The notes beneath the pieces are model-generated. The model ran no database searches, was not told the origin of the DNA, and worked only from the letters and a program-made list of their open reading frames with translations. A program made the position numbers and the translations under genes. A stretch of DNA of 64,000 bases, from NCBI RefSeq assembly GCF_024169655.1, contig NZ_JALJWV010000001.1, forward strand, positions 2,981,001 through 3,045,000. The letters run 5' to 3'. Of the stretch, positions 26,630 to 37,929 are shown piece by piece; the stretch's first letter is position 1, and each line of letters begins with the position of its first letter. Origin of the DNA: Pseudomonas marginalis. GTDB lineage: Bacteria; Pseudomonadota; Gammaproteobacteria; Pseudomonadales; Pseudomonadaceae.

Positions 26630-27841
26630 ATGTCCAAACGTATCGCCCACCTTGCTTTGCTGCTTGGTCTGATCACTGCCGTCGGCCCCTTCGCCATCGA
26701 CATCTACCTACCGGCGCTGCCGACCCTGGGCGCCAGCCTGCAGGCCTCACCGGCAGCGGTGCAGATGAGCCTCACAGTGTTCTTCATGATCATCGGCGTC
26801 TGCCAGTTGTTTTATGGCCCGATCAGCGATGTGTTCGGGCGCAAGCCGCCGATCTACGCCGGGTTGCTTATCTTCGCCGTGGGCAGTATCGGCTGCGCGC
26901 TGGCGCCGAGTATTGAAGTGCTGATTGGTTTTCGTGCGGTGCAGGCGTTTGGCGCGTGTGCGGGGATGGTGATTCCCCGGGCGATTGTGCGCGACCTGTA
27001 TACCGGCCATGAAGCTGCGCGGCTGATGGCGTTGCTGATGCTGGTGATGAGTGTGTCGCCGATCCTGGCACCGTTGGCCGGTAGCCTGGTGATTGCGCTC
27101 TGGAGTTGGCGCGAGGTGTTTGCCGTGTTGGCGGTAGTGGCCGTGTTGTGCCTGGTCATGACCGTCGTACAACTGCCTGAAACCCACCCCGCCGAGCGTC
27201 GGTTGGGCAAGACCCTGGGGAATGCCTTCAGCAGTTATGGGGCGTTGCTGCGCGACCCGGTGTTCATCGGTTTGTCGGTGGTGTGCGGGTTTGGCCTGGC
27301 GACGTTCTTTGTATTTATTGGCAGCGCGCCGTTCGTATACATCGAGTATTTCGGGCTGACCCCCACCCAATTCAGCCTGTGCTTTGCGCTGAACGCCGCG
27401 TCATTTTTTGCCATGAGCCAGCTCACCGCACGCCTGAGCGCACGCTTCGGCCTGGCGCCGCTGATTCGCTGGTCGGTGGTGGGCGTGGCCGCGGTCATGG
27501 TATTGCTCGCCGCTACGACGCTATGGGGCAGCCACCTAGGCTTGATGATGTCGCTGTTGTTTATCGGCTTCGGTTTCCTCGGCTTGCTGTTGCCAGCGGC
27601 CGGCGTGTTGTCCCTGGAAGACCACGGCGCGGTGGCCGGTTCCGCATCGGCGTTGCTCGGCGCGATCCAGATGATCACGGCGGCCGTTTCCATGACCCAG
27701 GTGGGCGTCTTTGCCGATCACACCCCGGCGCCGATGCTGATCGGCATCGCGCTGTGTGCCGTTGCGGCGCTGCTGACCACGCTGTGGACCTTGCGCCGCC
27801 TGCCGGCGCACTTGCTGCCCGGTGCCCCGCCCTCCTCCTGA
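26630..27841 (+). CDS. Bcr/CflA-family multidrug efflux MFS transporter
   Basis: 403 residues with 12 helices. The start LLGLITAVGPFAIDIYLPALPTLGASL and the loop motif QLFYGPISDVFGRKPPIYAGL are diagnostic of the Bcr/CflA (DHA1) group, which exports bicyclomycin, chloramphenicol or sulfonamide-type drugs. Helix 5 has the antiporter motif region MSVSPILAPLAGS. ATG 26630 is preferred over 26609. It is an inner-membrane proton antiporter, and the drug range is unknown. Confidence 0.92.
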   Translation: MSKRIAHLALLLGLITAVGPFAIDIYLPALPTLGASLQASPAAVQMSLTVFFMIIGVCQLFYGPISDVFGRKPPIYAGLLIFAVGSIGCALAPSIEVLIGFRAVQAFGACAGMVIPRAIVRDLYTGHEAARLMALLMLVMSVSPILAPLAGSLVIALWSWREVFAVLAVVAVLCLVMTVVQLPETHPAERRLGKTLGNAFSSYGALLRDPVFIGLSVVCGFGLATFFVFIGSAPFVYIEYFGLTPTQFSLCFALNAASFFAMSQLTARLSARFGLAPLIRWSVVGVAAVMVLLAATTLWGSHLGLMMSLLFIGFGFLGLLLPAAGVLSLEDHGAVAGSASALLGAIQMITAAVSMTQVGVFADHTPAPMLIGIALCAVAALLTTLWTLRRLPAHLLPGAPPSS

Positions 27842-27886
27842 GCCGAGCCTGACGCGGACCGCGCGTTTTTCGCCGGTCGCCGCCGG

Positions 27887-28801
27887 CTAAAGATCAAACC
27901 GCTCCACCGCTCGCCGTCGCTCATTGTCGTCACGCACGTCGTAGTTCGCGGTGGTCTGGATATTGGTGTGGTGCGCCAGTTTCTGCGCGATGGACAGGTC
28001 ATGCTCCTCAATCACCCGCGTGATGAAGGAGCGCCGGAAATCATGCGGCATGATCTTCACCCCCACCTGCTGACCGCGCTGGCGGGCGATGTAGTAAATC
28101 GCATGCTTGGTGATGCGTTCGCGGGTGATATGGCTGCCCCTGCGGATGCGGTTGAACAGGAAGGAATCGTCCTGCTCGCCTTCCTTGAGTTGTTCGCGCC
28201 GGAATTCGAGCCAGGCCTGCAATTTGGCGAAGGCCCAGCCCGGCGCGTATTTGATCAGTTCCTTGTTGCCCTTGCCAATCACGCGCAGGCTGCGCTCGTC
28301 AAAGTTGATCTGTGCGAGGTCGAGGTTGACCGACTCCGACTTACGCATGCCCGAGCCGTACAAAATACCGATCACTGCAGCATCGCGCAGGCCCTGGGGC
28401 CGCGGGTCGGCAGCGCATACATCCATCATTTCGCGGATCAGCGTGCGACGCAGGTTGCGCCCCTGGCTCAGGCGCGTGCCGGACGCGGCCTTGACCGTGC
28501 GCATTTTCAGCAGGTGTTCCTGGCTGATCAGGCTCATGCGCCAGGCTTCGTTCATCACCCCGCGCACGGCGTTTACATACAGCGACGAGGTATTGGGCGC
28601 GTAGCCGTCCTCGCGCAAGGCCGCAACCAGCGCGATCACCTGTTCGGGTTGCAGCAGGTGCCAGTCGATGTCTTCAAGGTTGATGTCCTCGAAGCCGAGG
28701 CGGTCGGCGGCGTCCTGCAGCACGTAGCGCATGGTCAGTTGGCTGGAGGGCGCCAGGCGGGTGAGGTAGAGGGTCAGCGGGTTGCGGATTGACTCAGTCA
28801 A
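27887..28801 (-). CDS. Tyrosine recombinase / phage-type integrase
   Basis: 304 residues with an N-terminal SAM-like core-binding domain (about 5-100) and a C-terminal catalytic domain. The residues expected for strand exchange are present: Arg in GSGMRKSESVNL, Lys in GKGNKE, HDFRRSF (His-x-x-Arg), His in AHHTNIQTTANYD and the nucleophile Tyr in ANYD. Size and form are XerC/D-like and not that of large island integrases. The start appears to be TTG 28801; ATG at residue 24 would cut the core-binding domain. No attachment repeats or other mobile genes flank it. Confidence 0.88.
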   Translation of the reverse strand: MTESIRNPLTLYLTRLAPSSQLTMRYVLQDAADRLGFEDINLEDIDWHLLQPEQVIALVAALREDGYAPNTSSLYVNAVRGVMNEAWRMSLISQEHLLKMRTVKAASGTRLSQGRNLRRTLIREMMDVCAADPRPQGLRDAAVIGILYGSGMRKSESVNLDLAQINFDERSLRVIGKGNKELIKYAPGWAFAKLQAWLEFRREQLKEGEQDDSFLFNRIRRGSHITRERITKHAIYYIARQRGQQVGVKIMPHDFRRSFITRVIEEHDLSIAQKLAHHTNIQTTANYDVRDDNERRRAVERFDL

Positions 28802-28909
28802 GGTAGATCGGCCTTTGGATTAAATACCTCGAACAAGTCTTTGTTTATTCGAGATATTCATTGAATTGGCGAGGGCCGAGTCTAACGCACCATCGGCCCT
28901 GGTACCCAG

Positions 28910-29722
28910 TCACGGGGCGGTGTCTTCATCCCCGCTCGATTCCTGGGGCGGGGTCTGCGCCTGACTCCATTCAGCATCCTGTTTCTGCATCAGCGCGAAC
29001 CAGTGCTGACGCATGAATGTCAGGTAGGCCTGCGGTGCCTTGGCAAAATCCTTCTCGTCGCTGTAGCAACCCGGCAAAGGCAATTCAGTGCCCTGCTCCT
29101 TGTACTGGCTGACCAGCGCCTGTTGCCCGGCGACGCTGCAATCCTTGGGCAATGGCATGCCACGCAATGCCCCGGCTTCTTCGTCCCACCAGGCCGCGCC
29201 GACCCGGTCGACGCCACGCAGGCGGTACTTCTGCGACTTGCCGACATGCATGATCAGCTTGAATTCATTGGGGCTGACATCACTGGTGCAGCTGCGCGTG
29301 TAACCCACGGTGGCCTGGGTGATGCCGTCGCCGGAAAGGTCGGTGACCTTGGTCGCCGCCATGTCAAAGCGCAGCGCGGCATCGAATTCGCAGCGCTGCA
29401 CGTCGTCGTAGAGCATCCATATGCGTTTGGGGCGGTCACCGTCGAGCAAGTACTGGGCCGCGTAGACAAGCGCCGACTGGGTGCCGTCATCCTCGCGTTG
29501 GTTGATTTGCTCGGCCAGCACCAGCAGGTTCTTGCCCTGGCGGTCGTCCCAGGTATAGGCGGCGACCTGCTTGCCTTGCACTTCAACCCCCTCTGGCACT
29601 TGAGCGAGCGTGGTCAGCGCCACGCCCTCATCCGCGCATACGGTGGTGACGCAGGCTGCGTTCATCAACAATCCCATCAACACGGGCCGCCATTGGCCGC
29701 CTAAACGCTGCACGCTATTCAT
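28910..29722 (-). CDS. Secreted protein of unknown function
   Basis: 270 residues. The N-terminus MNSVQRLGGQWRPVLMGLLMNAACVTTVCADEG looks like a signal peptide with cleavage near CADEG. The mature part has features seen in a family of pseudomonad periplasmic proteins: VAAYTWDDRQGKNLLVLAEQ, a DLSGDGITQATVGYTRSC segment, and several Cys (RCEF, SCTSD, DCSV, GCYS) that could pair. The C-terminus is Gln/Glu-rich. It reads away from the arn operon, with a 512-base divergent gap between the two. I do not recognise a function. Confidence 0.7.
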   Translation of the reverse strand: MNSVQRLGGQWRPVLMGLLMNAACVTTVCADEGVALTTLAQVPEGVEVQGKQVAAYTWDDRQGKNLLVLAEQINQREDDGTQSALVYAAQYLLDGDRPKRIWMLYDDVQRCEFDAALRFDMAATKVTDLSGDGITQATVGYTRSCTSDVSPNEFKLIMHVGKSQKYRLRGVDRVGAAWWDEEAGALRGMPLPKDCSVAGQQALVSQYKEQGTELPLPGCYSDEKDFAKAPQAYLTFMRQHWFALMQKQDAEWSQAQTPPQESSGDEDTAP

Positions 29723-30234
29723 CCGAGTACCCTGGCAAGAGATGGCTTACTTTACCGGCACTTGAGGGGCAATGCAGAGAAGATTCTTCAATAAACACAA
29801 GCGGCAGAGCGTGCCGTGACGCGCAGCGCCGATCCACGTCCACCCAGTTGCGCCCAGCGCCATGCAAAACGTTCCTATTACGCTAAATAAACAACGCCTT
29901 CAGAGCCTTAGTTGTTTAGCTGAACCCTAGCTGTCTACCTGTCAAATAAACGAGTTTTTCATCTGGCTTTCATATTCGTTAAACATTTTTACGCTTAATC
30001 TTGGTCGCAGGACTTGAGAACGAACCGCGTTGTGCCGACTAACTTATTGATTCCGCTTGATCTTTGTGAATTATGGTCTTTACTCCCTGATGCACATGGA
30101 AGACTTCAATAGCCCATCAGGATGGTCGGATGAATACCCCAATTCCACTCCAGGTTTAACCAAGCACCTGCCTTTTCGGCCCGTGATTGTTGTCTCTACG
30201 CTCCAAGTTGCTCAAACCCCGAGGTCATGAATCT
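29723..30234. other. Divergent promoter region before the arn operon
   Basis: 512 bases with no convincing gene. It is AT-rich around 29880-30070. An imperfect inverted repeat (AAACAAC / GTTGTTT arms) lies at 29883-29920. I looked for PmrA- or PhoP-type direct repeats at the expected 11-base spacing and did not find one. No trace of an arnB reading frame is seen here. Confidence 0.5.
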
Positions 30235-31272
30235 TTGAAACCCTACCCTATTCATTGTGTGTCGATCGTTATCCCGGTCTACAACGAACAAGAAAGCCTG
30301 CCTGAATTGCTGCGTCGCACGACGGCAGCCTGCAAGCAACTGGCCTACGAATACGAAATCATCCTGGTGGATGACGGTAGCCGCGACAAATCCGCCCAAT
30401 TGCTCGAAGACGCTGCCGCCGAAGACGGCAGCAACGTGGTCGCGGTGATCCTCAACCGCAACTACGGTCAGCATGCGGCGATCATGGCCGGTTTCGAGCA
30501 GTGTCGGGGCGACGTGGTGATTACGCTCGACGCCGACCTGCAGAACCCGCCGGAAGAAATCCCGCGCCTGGTAGAACAAGCCGCCCTGGGCTACGACGTG
30601 GTTGCCACCGTGCGCAACAACCGCCAGGACTCGGCCTTTCGCCGCTGGCCGTCGCGCCTGATCAACCTGGCCGTGCAGCGCTCGACCGGCGTCGCCATGA
30701 CTGACTACGGCTGCATGCTGCGCGCGTACCGCCGCACCATCGTCGACGCCATGCTCGCCTGCCGCGAACGCAGCACGTTTATCCCGATCCTGGCCAACGG
30801 CTTTGCCCGTCACACCACGGAAATTCTCGTACACCATGCCGAGCGCGAACACGGCGAATCCAAATACAGCGCCATGCGCCTGATCAGCCTGATGTTCGAC
30901 CTGCTGACCTGCATGACCACCACCCCGCTGCGCCTGCTGTCCATCGTCGGCTTCAGCCTGGCGGGCCTGGGCGTTTTGTTCGCCTTTGCGCTGATCGTCC
31001 TGCGCCTGGCCTTTGGCGCCCAATGGGCCGGCGATGGCATGTTCGTGCTGTTCGCAGTGCTGTTCGTGTTCACCGGCGGCCAGTTCATCGGCATGGGCCT
31101 CTTGGGTGAGTACCTGGGCCGCATGTACAGCGATGTGCGCGCCCGCCCACGGTTCTTTATTGAAAAAGTGCTGCGCAACCAACCGGCAGCACCGGCACCC
31201 GTGGTCGTCCTTGACGGCCTGGCGTCCTCCCATACCACCACTACTTCCCCTTCCGATCAGGTTTCGTCATGA
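30235..31272 (+). CDS. arnC: Undecaprenyl-phosphate 4-deoxy-4-formamido-L-Ara4N transferase ArnC
   Basis: 345 residues. It moves formyl-Ara4N from UDP to undecaprenyl phosphate at the inner membrane, in the lipid A aminoarabinose pathway. The GT2 domain (about 8-230) has [37 protein letters not shown] and [11 protein letters not shown], followed by two C-terminal membrane helices. TTG 30235 is the likely start because the conserved [17 protein letters not shown] begins there and GAGG lies upstream; the frame stays open to 30187. The stop overlaps the arnA start (ATGA). It is the first gene of the operon here because arnB is not upstream. Confidence 0.93.
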   Translation: MKPYPIHCVSIVIPVYNEQESLPELLRRTTAACKQLAYEYEIILVDDGSRDKSAQLLEDAAAEDGSNVVAVILNRNYGQHAAIMAGFEQCRGDVVITLDADLQNPPEEIPRLVEQAALGYDVVATVRNNRQDSAFRRWPSRLINLAVQRSTGVAMTDYGCMLRAYRRTIVDAMLACRERSTFIPILANGFARHTTEILVHHAEREHGESKYSAMRLISLMFDLLTCMTTTPLRLLSIVGFSLAGLGVLFAFALIVLRLAFGAQWAGDGMFVLFAVLFVFTGGQFIGMGLLGEYLGRMYSDVRARPRFFIEKVLRNQPAAPAPVVVLDGLASSHTTTTSPSDQVSS

Positions 31273-33260
31273 ATTCAAAAGCTGTTGTCTTCGCTTACCA
31301 CGATATTGGCTGTGCTGGCATTGAAGCCCTGCTGAATGCCGGTTACGACATTGCTGCCGTGTTCACCCATGCCGATGACCCCAAGGAAAACAATTTCTAC
31401 GGTTCCGTCGCGCAACTGTGCGCCCGCAAAGGCATCCCGGTGCATGCACCGGAGGACGCCAACCACCCGCTGTGGATCGAGCGCATCGCCAAGCTCAACC
31501 CGGACTTCATCTTCTCCTTCTACTACCGCAACCTGCTGAGCGAACCCCTGCTGGCCACCGCCCGCAAAGGCGCGTTCAACCTGCACGGCTCGCTGCTGCC
31601 GAAATACCGTGGCCGCGCACCGGCCAACTGGGTCCTGGTCAAAGGCGAAACCGAAACCGGCGTGACCCTGCACCGCATGGTCAAGCGTGCCGATGCCGGC
31701 GCGATCCTGGCCCAGCAGAAAGTCGTGATCGAGCGCTCCGACACCGGCCTGACCCTGCACGCCAAACTGCGTGACGCCGCCAGCAGCCTGCTGCGCGATG
31801 CCTTGCCGCAACTGGCCGCAGGCAAACTGACCGAAACCGCCCAGGACGAAAGCCAGGCCACTTATTTCGGCCGCCGCACCCCAGCGGATGGCAAGTTGGA
31901 GTGGCAAAAACCGGCTGAAGAGCTGTTCAACCTGGTGCGCGCCGTGACTCAACCGTACCCGGGCGCTTTCTGCGCCGTGGGCGAGCACAAGCTGATCGTG
32001 TGGCAAGCCGAAGTGGTCCAGGGCAACGAAGGCCTGGCGCCTGGCCGTGTGATCAGCGTCAACCCGCTGCGCATCGCGTGCGCTGAAGACTCGCTGGTGA
32101 TCAAGTTCGGCCAGCGCAACGACAACGGCCTGTACCTGGCCGGTCCGTCCCTGGCCAACGAATTGGGCCTGGTGGACGGTTCGGTCCTGCGCGGCGCCGA
32201 GTCTGGCCGCAAGCCACGTCGCACCCGCGTGCTGATCCTGGGCGTGAACGGCTTTATCGGTAACCACCTGTCCGAGCGTCTGCTGCGTGACGACCGTTAC
32301 GAAGTCTACGGCCTGGACATCGGCTCCGACGCCATCGAGCGCCTGCGCAGCCACCCGAACTTCCATTACGTGGAAGGCGATATCAGCATCCACACCGAGT
32401 GGATCGAGTACCACATCAAGAAATGCGACGTGGTCCTGCCGCTGGTGGCCATCGCCACGCCGATCGAATACACCCGCAACCCGCTGCGTGTGTTCGAGCT
32501 GGACTTCGAAGAGAACCTCAAGCTGGTGCGCTACTGCGTCAAGTACAACAAGCGCGTGATTTTCCCGTCGACGTCCGAAGTCTATGGCATGTGCCAGGAC
32601 CAGTACTTCGATGAAGACACCTCCAACCTGGTGGTCGGCCCGGTCAACAAGCAACGCTGGATCTACTCGGTCTCCAAGCAACTGCTGGACCGCGTGATCT
32701 GGGCCTACGGCGCCAAGGGCCTGAAGTTCACCCTGTTCCGTCCATTCAACTGGATGGGCCCACGCCTGGACCGCCTGGACTCGGCCCGTATCGGCAGCTC
32801 CCGTGCGATCACCCAGTTGATCCTGAACCTGGTGGAAGGTACGCCGATCCGCCTGTTCGACGGTGGCGAGCAGAAACGCTGCTTCACCGACATTGCCGAC
32901 GGCATCGAAGCCCTGGCGCGCATCATTGATAACGACAACGATGCGTGCAACGGTCAGATCATCAACATCGGTAACCCGGAAAACGAAGCGAGCATCCGCC
33001 AGTTGGGCGAAGAACTGCTGCGTCAGTTCGAAGCTCACCCACTGCGCAGCAACTTCCCGCCGTTCGCCGGTTTCCGCGATGTCGAAAGCAAGGCATTCTA
33101 CGGCACCGGTTACCAGGACGTGGCCCACCGCAAACCAAGCATCGAAAACGCCAAGCGCCTGCTGAACTGGGAACCCACCGTGGAGATGAGCGAAACCATC
33201 GGTAACACCTTGGACTTCTTCCTGCGTGAAGCCATGCTCGAAATCGCGGACAAGCGCTGA
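31269..33260 (+). CDS. arnA: Bifunctional UDP-glucuronate decarboxylase / UDP-Ara4N formyltransferase ArnA
   Basis: 663 residues in two domains. Residues about 1-305 are the formyltransferase, with [19 protein letters not shown] and the Asp in [11 protein letters not shown]. Residues about 315-660 are the NAD-dependent decarboxylase, with [30 protein letters not shown] (Ser/Glu catalytic pair), the [11 protein letters not shown]yr-x3-Lys and [11 protein letters not shown]. It oxidatively decarboxylates UDP-glucuronic acid and formylates UDP-Ara4N. It overlaps arnC by 4 bases and arnD by 1. Confidence 0.97.
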   Translation: MNSKAVVFAYHDIGCAGIEALLNAGYDIAAVFTHADDPKENNFYGSVAQLCARKGIPVHAPEDANHPLWIERIAKLNPDFIFSFYYRNLLSEPLLATARKGAFNLHGSLLPKYRGRAPANWVLVKGETETGVTLHRMVKRADAGAILAQQKVVIERSDTGLTLHAKLRDAASSLLRDALPQLAAGKLTETAQDESQATYFGRRTPADGKLEWQKPAEELFNLVRAVTQPYPGAFCAVGEHKLIVWQAEVVQGNEGLAPGRVISVNPLRIACAEDSLVIKFGQRNDNGLYLAGPSLANELGLVDGSVLRGAESGRKPRRTRVLILGVNGFIGNHLSERLLRDDRYEVYGLDIGSDAIERLRSHPNFHYVEGDISIHTEWIEYHIKKCDVVLPLVAIATPIEYTRNPLRVFELDFEENLKLVRYCVKYNKRVIFPSTSEVYGMCQDQYFDEDTSNLVVGPVNKQRWIYSVSKQLLDRVIWAYGAKGLKFTLFRPFNWMGPRLDRLDSARIGSSRAITQLILNLVEGTPIRLFDGGEQKRCFTDIADGIEALARIIDNDNDACNGQIINIGNPENEASIRQLGEELLRQFEAHPLRSNFPPFAGFRDVESKAFYGTGYQDVAHRKPSIENAKRLLNWEPTVEMSETIGNTLDFFLREAMLEIADKR

Positions 33261-34144
33261 TGCACGCAGGTCTTCGCATCGACGTCGACACTTACCGTGG
33301 CACTCGCGAAGGCGTGCCACGGTTGCTCGAATCCCTGGATGAAGCCGGGGTGAAAGCGACGTTTTTCTTCAGTGTCGGGCCGGACAATATGGGGCGCCAC
33401 TTGTGGCGCCTGATCCGCCCGCAATTTCTGTGGAAGATGCTGCGTTCCAACGCTGTCGGCCTGTATGGCTGGGATATCTTGCTGGCCGGCACCGCCTGGC
33501 CGGGCAAGCCGATCGGCCGTGACCTGGGGCACTTGATGCGCCAGGCCAAGGCCGCCGGGCATGAAGTCGGCCTGCACGCCTGGGATCACCATGGTTGGCA
33601 GGCCAACGCCGGGCGTTGGAGCGACGCACAGTTGATCGAGCAGATTCGACGCGGTGTGGACACCTTGAGCGACATCCTCGGTGAACGTATCGACTGTTCA
33701 GCGGCCGCCGGTTGGCGCGCCGATGAACGCGTGGTGCAAGCCAAGCAAGGCTTCAACTTTCGCTACAACAGCGATTGCCGGGGCACCAGTCTGTTTCGTC
33801 CGACCCTGGCCGATGGCAGCGCAGGCACCCCACAGATTCCGGTAGACCTGCCGACCTTCGACGAAGTCGTCGGGCCGGTGGTGGCTGCCAAGGATTTCAA
33901 CGGGTTCATCCTCGACCGCTTTGCACAGTCAAAGCTGAACGTGTACACGATCCACGCAGAAGTAGAAGGGATTCTGATGGCCAATGATTTTCGCCAGTTG
34001 CTGGCCCAGGCAGGGCAGCGCGGCATCCATTTCAAACCGCTGGGCGACTTGTTGCCGGCGGACGTCTCAACCCTGCCCCAGCAACAACTGGTGCGCGGCG
34101 CCCTGAGCGGCCGTGAGGGTTGGCTCGGAGTGCAGCAGGCATGA
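33260..34144 (+). CDS. arnD: 4-deoxy-4-formamido-Ara4N-phosphoundecaprenol deformylase ArnD
   Basis: 294 residues. It removes the formyl group from the undecaprenyl-linked sugar before transfer. The polysaccharide-deacetylase (NodB) fold is shown by [21 protein letters not shown] (Asp pair at residues 6-8), [13 protein letters not shown], and [14 protein letters not shown] with the metal-type His residues. The start overlaps the arnA stop (TGATG), and ATG of arnT lies inside its stop. Confidence 0.95.
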   Translation: MHAGLRIDVDTYRGTREGVPRLLESLDEAGVKATFFFSVGPDNMGRHLWRLIRPQFLWKMLRSNAVGLYGWDILLAGTAWPGKPIGRDLGHLMRQAKAAGHEVGLHAWDHHGWQANAGRWSDAQLIEQIRRGVDTLSDILGERIDCSAAAGWRADERVVQAKQGFNFRYNSDCRGTSLFRPTLADGSAGTPQIPVDLPTFDEVVGPVVAAKDFNGFILDRFAQSKLNVYTIHAEVEGILMANDFRQLLAQAGQRGIHFKPLGDLLPADVSTLPQQQLVRGALSGREGWLGVQQA

Positions 34145-35796
34145 TCCGCCGTTGGGCGCTGCCCCTGCTGCTGTTGGCATTCGGCGCATTTTATCTGTTA
34201 CCCCTGGCCACCCATGGCCTGTGGATTCCGGATGAAACCCGCTATGCACAGATCAGCCAGGAAATGCTGCTGACCGGCAAATGGGCGTCGCCGCACTTTA
34301 TGGGCATTCGCTATTTCGAAAAACCGGCTGCCGGTTACTGGATGATCGCGCTGGGCCAGGCGATCTTCGGGCAAAACCTGTTCGGCGTGCGGTTTGTGTC
34401 GGCCTTGAGTACCGGGCTCAGCGTGCTGCTGGTGTACCTGGTGTCGCGCCGGTTGTGGAATGACCCGCACAAGAGCCTGGTCAGCACGCTGCTGTACATG
34501 AGCTTTGTCAGCGTCGCGGCGCTGGGCGGTTATGCCAACCTGGACCCGCAGTTCACCTTCTGGGTCAACCTGACCGGCGTGGCGCTGTGGTTTTGCTTCG
34601 ACAGCCGCACGCGCAGCGCTCGCGTCGGGTCCTGGGCGTTGCTCGGGGTTGCCTGTGCCATGGGCTTCATGACCAAAGGCTTCCTCGCGTGGCTGCTGCC
34701 GGTGCTGATCGCCCTGCCCTACGCGATCTGGCAGAAGCGCCTGCGCGACCTGCTGGGTTATGGACTGATTGCCGTCGCCGTGGCGATTGCCATCAGCTTG
34801 CCCTGGGCACTTGCGGTGCATAGCCAGGAGCCGGATTACTGGAACTTCTTCTTCTGGCACGAGCATATCCAGCGCTTTGCCGGCGAAGATGCGCAACACG
34901 CCGAGCCACTCTGGTACTACCTGCCGCTGCTGGTCGCATTCACCCTGCCGTGGGTGGCGCTGTTGCCGTCCACCGTCAAGCAAGCGTGGCAGCACAAGCG
35001 CACGCCAAACATCGCCTTCCTGCTGCTGTGGCTGCTGATGCCCCTGGCACTGTTCAGCCTGGCCAAGGGCAAGCTGCCGTCCTACATCATGCCGTGCCTG
35101 CTGCCGCTGGCGTTGCTCATGGGTAACGCGCTGACCGACAAGCTGGCCCAGGCCCAAGGCCGCACATTGCGCATCAACGGCTGGCTGAACCTGATCCTCG
35201 GGGTTGTGGCTTTGCTCGCGCTGACGTGGTTCCAACTGAAAAAACCGCTGTACGAGCACGGCCAGGAAACTCTCGGCCTGGTGCTGGTGTTCGCCTGCCT
35301 GTTCGGCTGGATCATCGTCAACCTGCTGCAGGCTGCACGCCCATTGAAATTGTGGGCCGCGCCGGCGCTGGGCAGTTGGTTGCTGGTGGCGTTGGCGCCG
35401 GCCTCGCTGCCCCATTCGGTGGTGTACAACAAGACCCCGGATCAATTCATCATTGACCACCTGCCGGACCTGCAGCCGACGTCCGCGCTGCTCAGCAATG
35501 ACCTGGGCGCGGCATCGGCCCTGGCATGGCGCCTGCAACGTGCTGACGTCACCCTCTATAACACCGCTGGCGAAGTGAAATACGGCCTCGCCTACCCGGA
35601 CGCCGCCCAGCGTAAGGTCGACATGACCCAGGTCCAGCAATGGATGAGCCAAGCCCGCCAAAAAGGCGCGGTGGGGGTGGTGATGCGCGTCAAAGGTGAC
35701 GACGAGATCGCCGAAGTGAACCTGCTGCCCCAGGACGGCAAGCGCTATGAGCAAGGCAATCTCATGATTCTGATTTTCCCGCAGGCAGCGCCATGA
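34141..35796 (+). CDS. arnT: Lipid A 4-amino-4-deoxy-L-arabinose transferase ArnT
   Basis: 551 residues, GT83 family, with about 12-13 helices. It transfers Ara4N from undecaprenyl phosphate to lipid A phosphates on the periplasmic face, giving polymyxin resistance. The conserved early loop [18 protein letters not shown] contains the catalytic-type Asp/Glu, and [16 protein letters not shown] follows. The C-terminal part is a soluble periplasmic domain. ATG 34141 overlaps the arnD stop, and an upstream in-frame start at 34120 lies inside arnD. Confidence 0.96.
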   Translation: MIRRWALPLLLLAFGAFYLLPLATHGLWIPDETRYAQISQEMLLTGKWASPHFMGIRYFEKPAAGYWMIALGQAIFGQNLFGVRFVSALSTGLSVLLVYLVSRRLWNDPHKSLVSTLLYMSFVSVAALGGYANLDPQFTFWVNLTGVALWFCFDSRTRSARVGSWALLGVACAMGFMTKGFLAWLLPVLIALPYAIWQKRLRDLLGYGLIAVAVAIAISLPWALAVHSQEPDYWNFFFWHEHIQRFAGEDAQHAEPLWYYLPLLVAFTLPWVALLPSTVKQAWQHKRTPNIAFLLLWLLMPLALFSLAKGKLPSYIMPCLLPLALLMGNALTDKLAQAQGRTLRINGWLNLILGVVALLALTWFQLKKPLYEHGQETLGLVLVFACLFGWIIVNLLQAARPLKLWAAPALGSWLLVALAPASLPHSVVYNKTPDQFIIDHLPDLQPTSALLSNDLGAASALAWRLQRADVTLYNTAGEVKYGLAYPDAAQRKVDMTQVQQWMSQARQKGAVGVVMRVKGDDEIAEVNLLPQDGKRYEQGNLMILIFPQAAP

Positions 35797-36140
35797 TCAC
35801 CCTGTTCTTGTTGTTAGCCGCCTGCCTGCTCACCTGCATGGGCCAGGTCGCGCAGAAGTTTGCCGTGGAAAGCTGGCGCGAACAGCCTGACGGTTGGGCG
35901 CTGAAACTGCGCTCACCCTGGTTATGGGCAGCGCTGCTGTGCCTGGGTTGTGGCCTGCTGGTCTGGCTGCTGGTGCTGCAGCGCCTCGAAGTCGGGATTG
36001 CCTACCCCATGCTCAGCCTCAATTTCGTATTGGTCACGCTAATGGCGCGCTTCGTATTCAAGGAACACATCGACACTCGGCATTGGCTGGGCGTGGTGCT
36101 GGTGATTGCCGGCGTCGTGCTGCTGGGGCGCCAAGTATGA
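35793..36140 (+). CDS. arnE: Ara4N-phosphoundecaprenol flippase subunit ArnE
   Basis: 115 residues of the SMR-like fold with four helices: [21 protein letters not shown], then [64 protein letters not shown]. It pairs with ArnF to move the lipid-linked sugar across the inner membrane. It overlaps arnT and arnF by 4 bases each. Confidence 0.92.
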   Translation: MITLFLLLAACLLTCMGQVAQKFAVESWREQPDGWALKLRSPWLWAALLCLGCGLLVWLLVLQRLEVGIAYPMLSLNFVLVTLMARFVFKEHIDTRHWLGVVLVIAGVVLLGRQV

Positions 36141-36550
36141 GCCGGGGACGCGGGTTTGCCTTCGCCCTGGGCAGTGTCGGCCTGGTCAGCGCCGCCCAGT
36201 TGGGGATGCGCTGGAGCATGACGCGCCTGCCCCTGCCTGACGAATGGCTCGGCGCGTTCAGCAGCAACGCCATCGATCTGGGCGCCCTCGGCGTGGTGAG
36301 CCTGGCGATCCTCGCTTATGCGCTGTCGATGCTGTGCTGGCTCTGTGCGCTCAAGGATTTGCCCCTGGGCCGCGCCTATTCGCTGCTCAGTATCAGCTAC
36401 GCGCTGGTCTACCTGTTGGCCGCCAGCCTGCCGGTGTTCAACGAACATTTTTCGCTTTCAAAAACCCTGGGGGTGGCCTTGGTCATCCTCGGTGTACTGG
36501 TTATTAACTCTCGTCGTGCTAGCGCAGCAAGCCCTAGGAATGCCCCATGA
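36137..36550 (+). CDS. arnF: Ara4N-phosphoundecaprenol flippase subunit ArnF
   Basis: 137 residues, four helices, SMR-like. [54 protein letters not shown] and [17 protein letters not shown] match the ArnF pattern. The ATG at 36137 overlaps the arnE stop; an alternative frame from 35894 belongs to the wrong reading of arnE. It overlaps ugd by 4 bases. Confidence 0.92.
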   Translation: MSRGRGFAFALGSVGLVSAAQLGMRWSMTRLPLPDEWLGAFSSNAIDLGALGVVSLAILAYALSMLCWLCALKDLPLGRAYSLLSISYALVYLLAASLPVFNEHFSLSKTLGVALVILGVLVINSRRASAASPRNAP

Positions 36551-37926
36551 AAATCAGTGTATTTGGTAGTGGTTACGTCGGTCTGGTACAGGCCACCGTA
36601 TTAGCCGAAGTCGGTCACGATGTCATCTGCATGGACGTTGATCAAAACAAGGTCCGGCTGCTGCAGCAGGGCCATGTGAGCATTTTCGAGCCAGGGTTGG
36701 CGGCGATGGTCAAGGAGAACCTGGAAAGCGGACGGCTGAGCTTCACCTTTGATGAAAAGCTCGCCGTCGAACATGGCGAGGTGCTGTTTATCGCGGTGGG
36801 TACGCCGTCGGATGAAGACGGTTCGGCCGACTTGAAATACGTGCTGTCGGTAGGCGATGCGGTCGCCCGCCATCGGATCGAGCCGGTGATCCTGGTGGAA
36901 AAATCCACCGTCCCCGTCGGCACCGGCGACACCTTGCGAGCCCATATCGAAAAGGCCCTGCATCTGGCCGGCCGGCACTTGGAGTTCGATATCGTCTCCA
37001 ACCCGGAATTCCTCAAGGAAGGCTCGGCGGTTGCCGACTGCCGCCGCCCGGACCGCATCATCATCGGCTGCGAGCGTGAAGAAGTGCGTGAGGTCATGCG
37101 CGACCTGTACGCGCCCTTCAACCGCAACCACGATCGCATCATCTTTATGGACCTGCGCAGCGCCGAACTGACCAAGTACGCCGCCAACTGCATGCTGGCC
37201 ACCAAGATCAGCTTTATCAACCAGATCGCCGAGCTGGCCGAACACCTGGGGGCGGACATCGAAGCGGTGCGCCTGGGGATCGGCGCCGACTCGCGCATCG
37301 GCTATCACTTCATCTACCCAGGCTGCGGCTACGGCGGCTCGTGCTTCCCCAAGGACATGCGCGCCCTGATCCACAGCGCCAAGCAGGCCCATTGCTCGAG
37401 CGACCTGCTCGAAGCCGTCGAAGCGATCAACCAGCGCCAGAAGAGCAAGCTGTATGAACGCATCAACGCCTTCTTCAAGGGCAACCTGCGCGGTAAGACC
37501 TTCGCCCTGTGGGGCCTGGCCTTCAAACCTAACACCGACGACATGCGCGATGCCCCGAGCCGCGTGCTGATGGAAGCGCTGTGGGCTGCCGGCGCCACCG
37601 TGCGCGCATTTGACCCGGAAGCCATGCAGGAAACCCAGCGGATTTACGGTGACGCCCCACGGCTGATGTTGATGGGGACTCCGGAATCCACCCTGAGCGG
37701 CGCCGATGCGTTGATCGTCTGCACGGAATGGCAGCAGTTCAAGGCACCGGATTTCGACCTGATCCACCAACGCCTGAACACCCCGGTGATCTTCGACGGT
37801 CGCAACCTGTATGACGGCGAGCGCCTGGCGCGCAAAGGCTTCCAGTATTTCCCGATGGGCCGGGGCGACTCCTGCCAGTTGCCGATTCCCCAACAACAGT
37901 GGGTGCCGCACGTTGTGGAAGCCTGA
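36547..37926 (+). CDS. ugd: UDP-glucose 6-dehydrogenase
   Basis: 459 residues. It makes UDP-glucuronate, the entry substrate of the arn pathway, with two NAD. Rossmann start [62 protein letters not shown], and the active-site Cys in [18 protein letters not shown]. The C-terminal UDP-binding domain has [20 protein letters not shown]. It overlaps arnF by 4 bases, so it is part of the operon, as in other pseudomonads. Confidence 0.96.
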   Translation: MKISVFGSGYVGLVQATVLAEVGHDVICMDVDQNKVRLLQQGHVSIFEPGLAAMVKENLESGRLSFTFDEKLAVEHGEVLFIAVGTPSDEDGSADLKYVLSVGDAVARHRIEPVILVEKSTVPVGTGDTLRAHIEKALHLAGRHLEFDIVSNPEFLKEGSAVADCRRPDRIIIGCEREEVREVMRDLYAPFNRNHDRIIFMDLRSAELTKYAANCMLATKISFINQIAELAEHLGADIEAVRLGIGADSRIGYHFIYPGCGYGGSCFPKDMRALIHSAKQAHCSSDLLEAVEAINQRQKSKLYERINAFFKGNLRGKTFALWGLAFKPNTDDMRDAPSRVLMEALWAAGATVRAFDPEAMQETQRIYGDAPRLMLMGTPESTLSGADALIVCTEWQQFKAPDFDLIHQRLNTPVIFDGRNLYDGERLARKGFQYFPMGRGDSCQLPIPQQQWVPHVVEA

Positions 37927-37929
37927 CCG

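Noticed and set aside
29960..30020. Possible PmrA box (TTAA motifs) before arnC
   Set aside because: The two TTAA elements (TTAAAC and CTTAAT) are 16 bases apart, not the 11 expected for a tandem PmrA site, and the flanks do not match.
31275..33320. A 681-codon open frame on the minus strand
   Set aside because: Exactly mirrors arnA, with His/Gln/Val-rich nonsense composition and no start signal; a codon-bias shadow.
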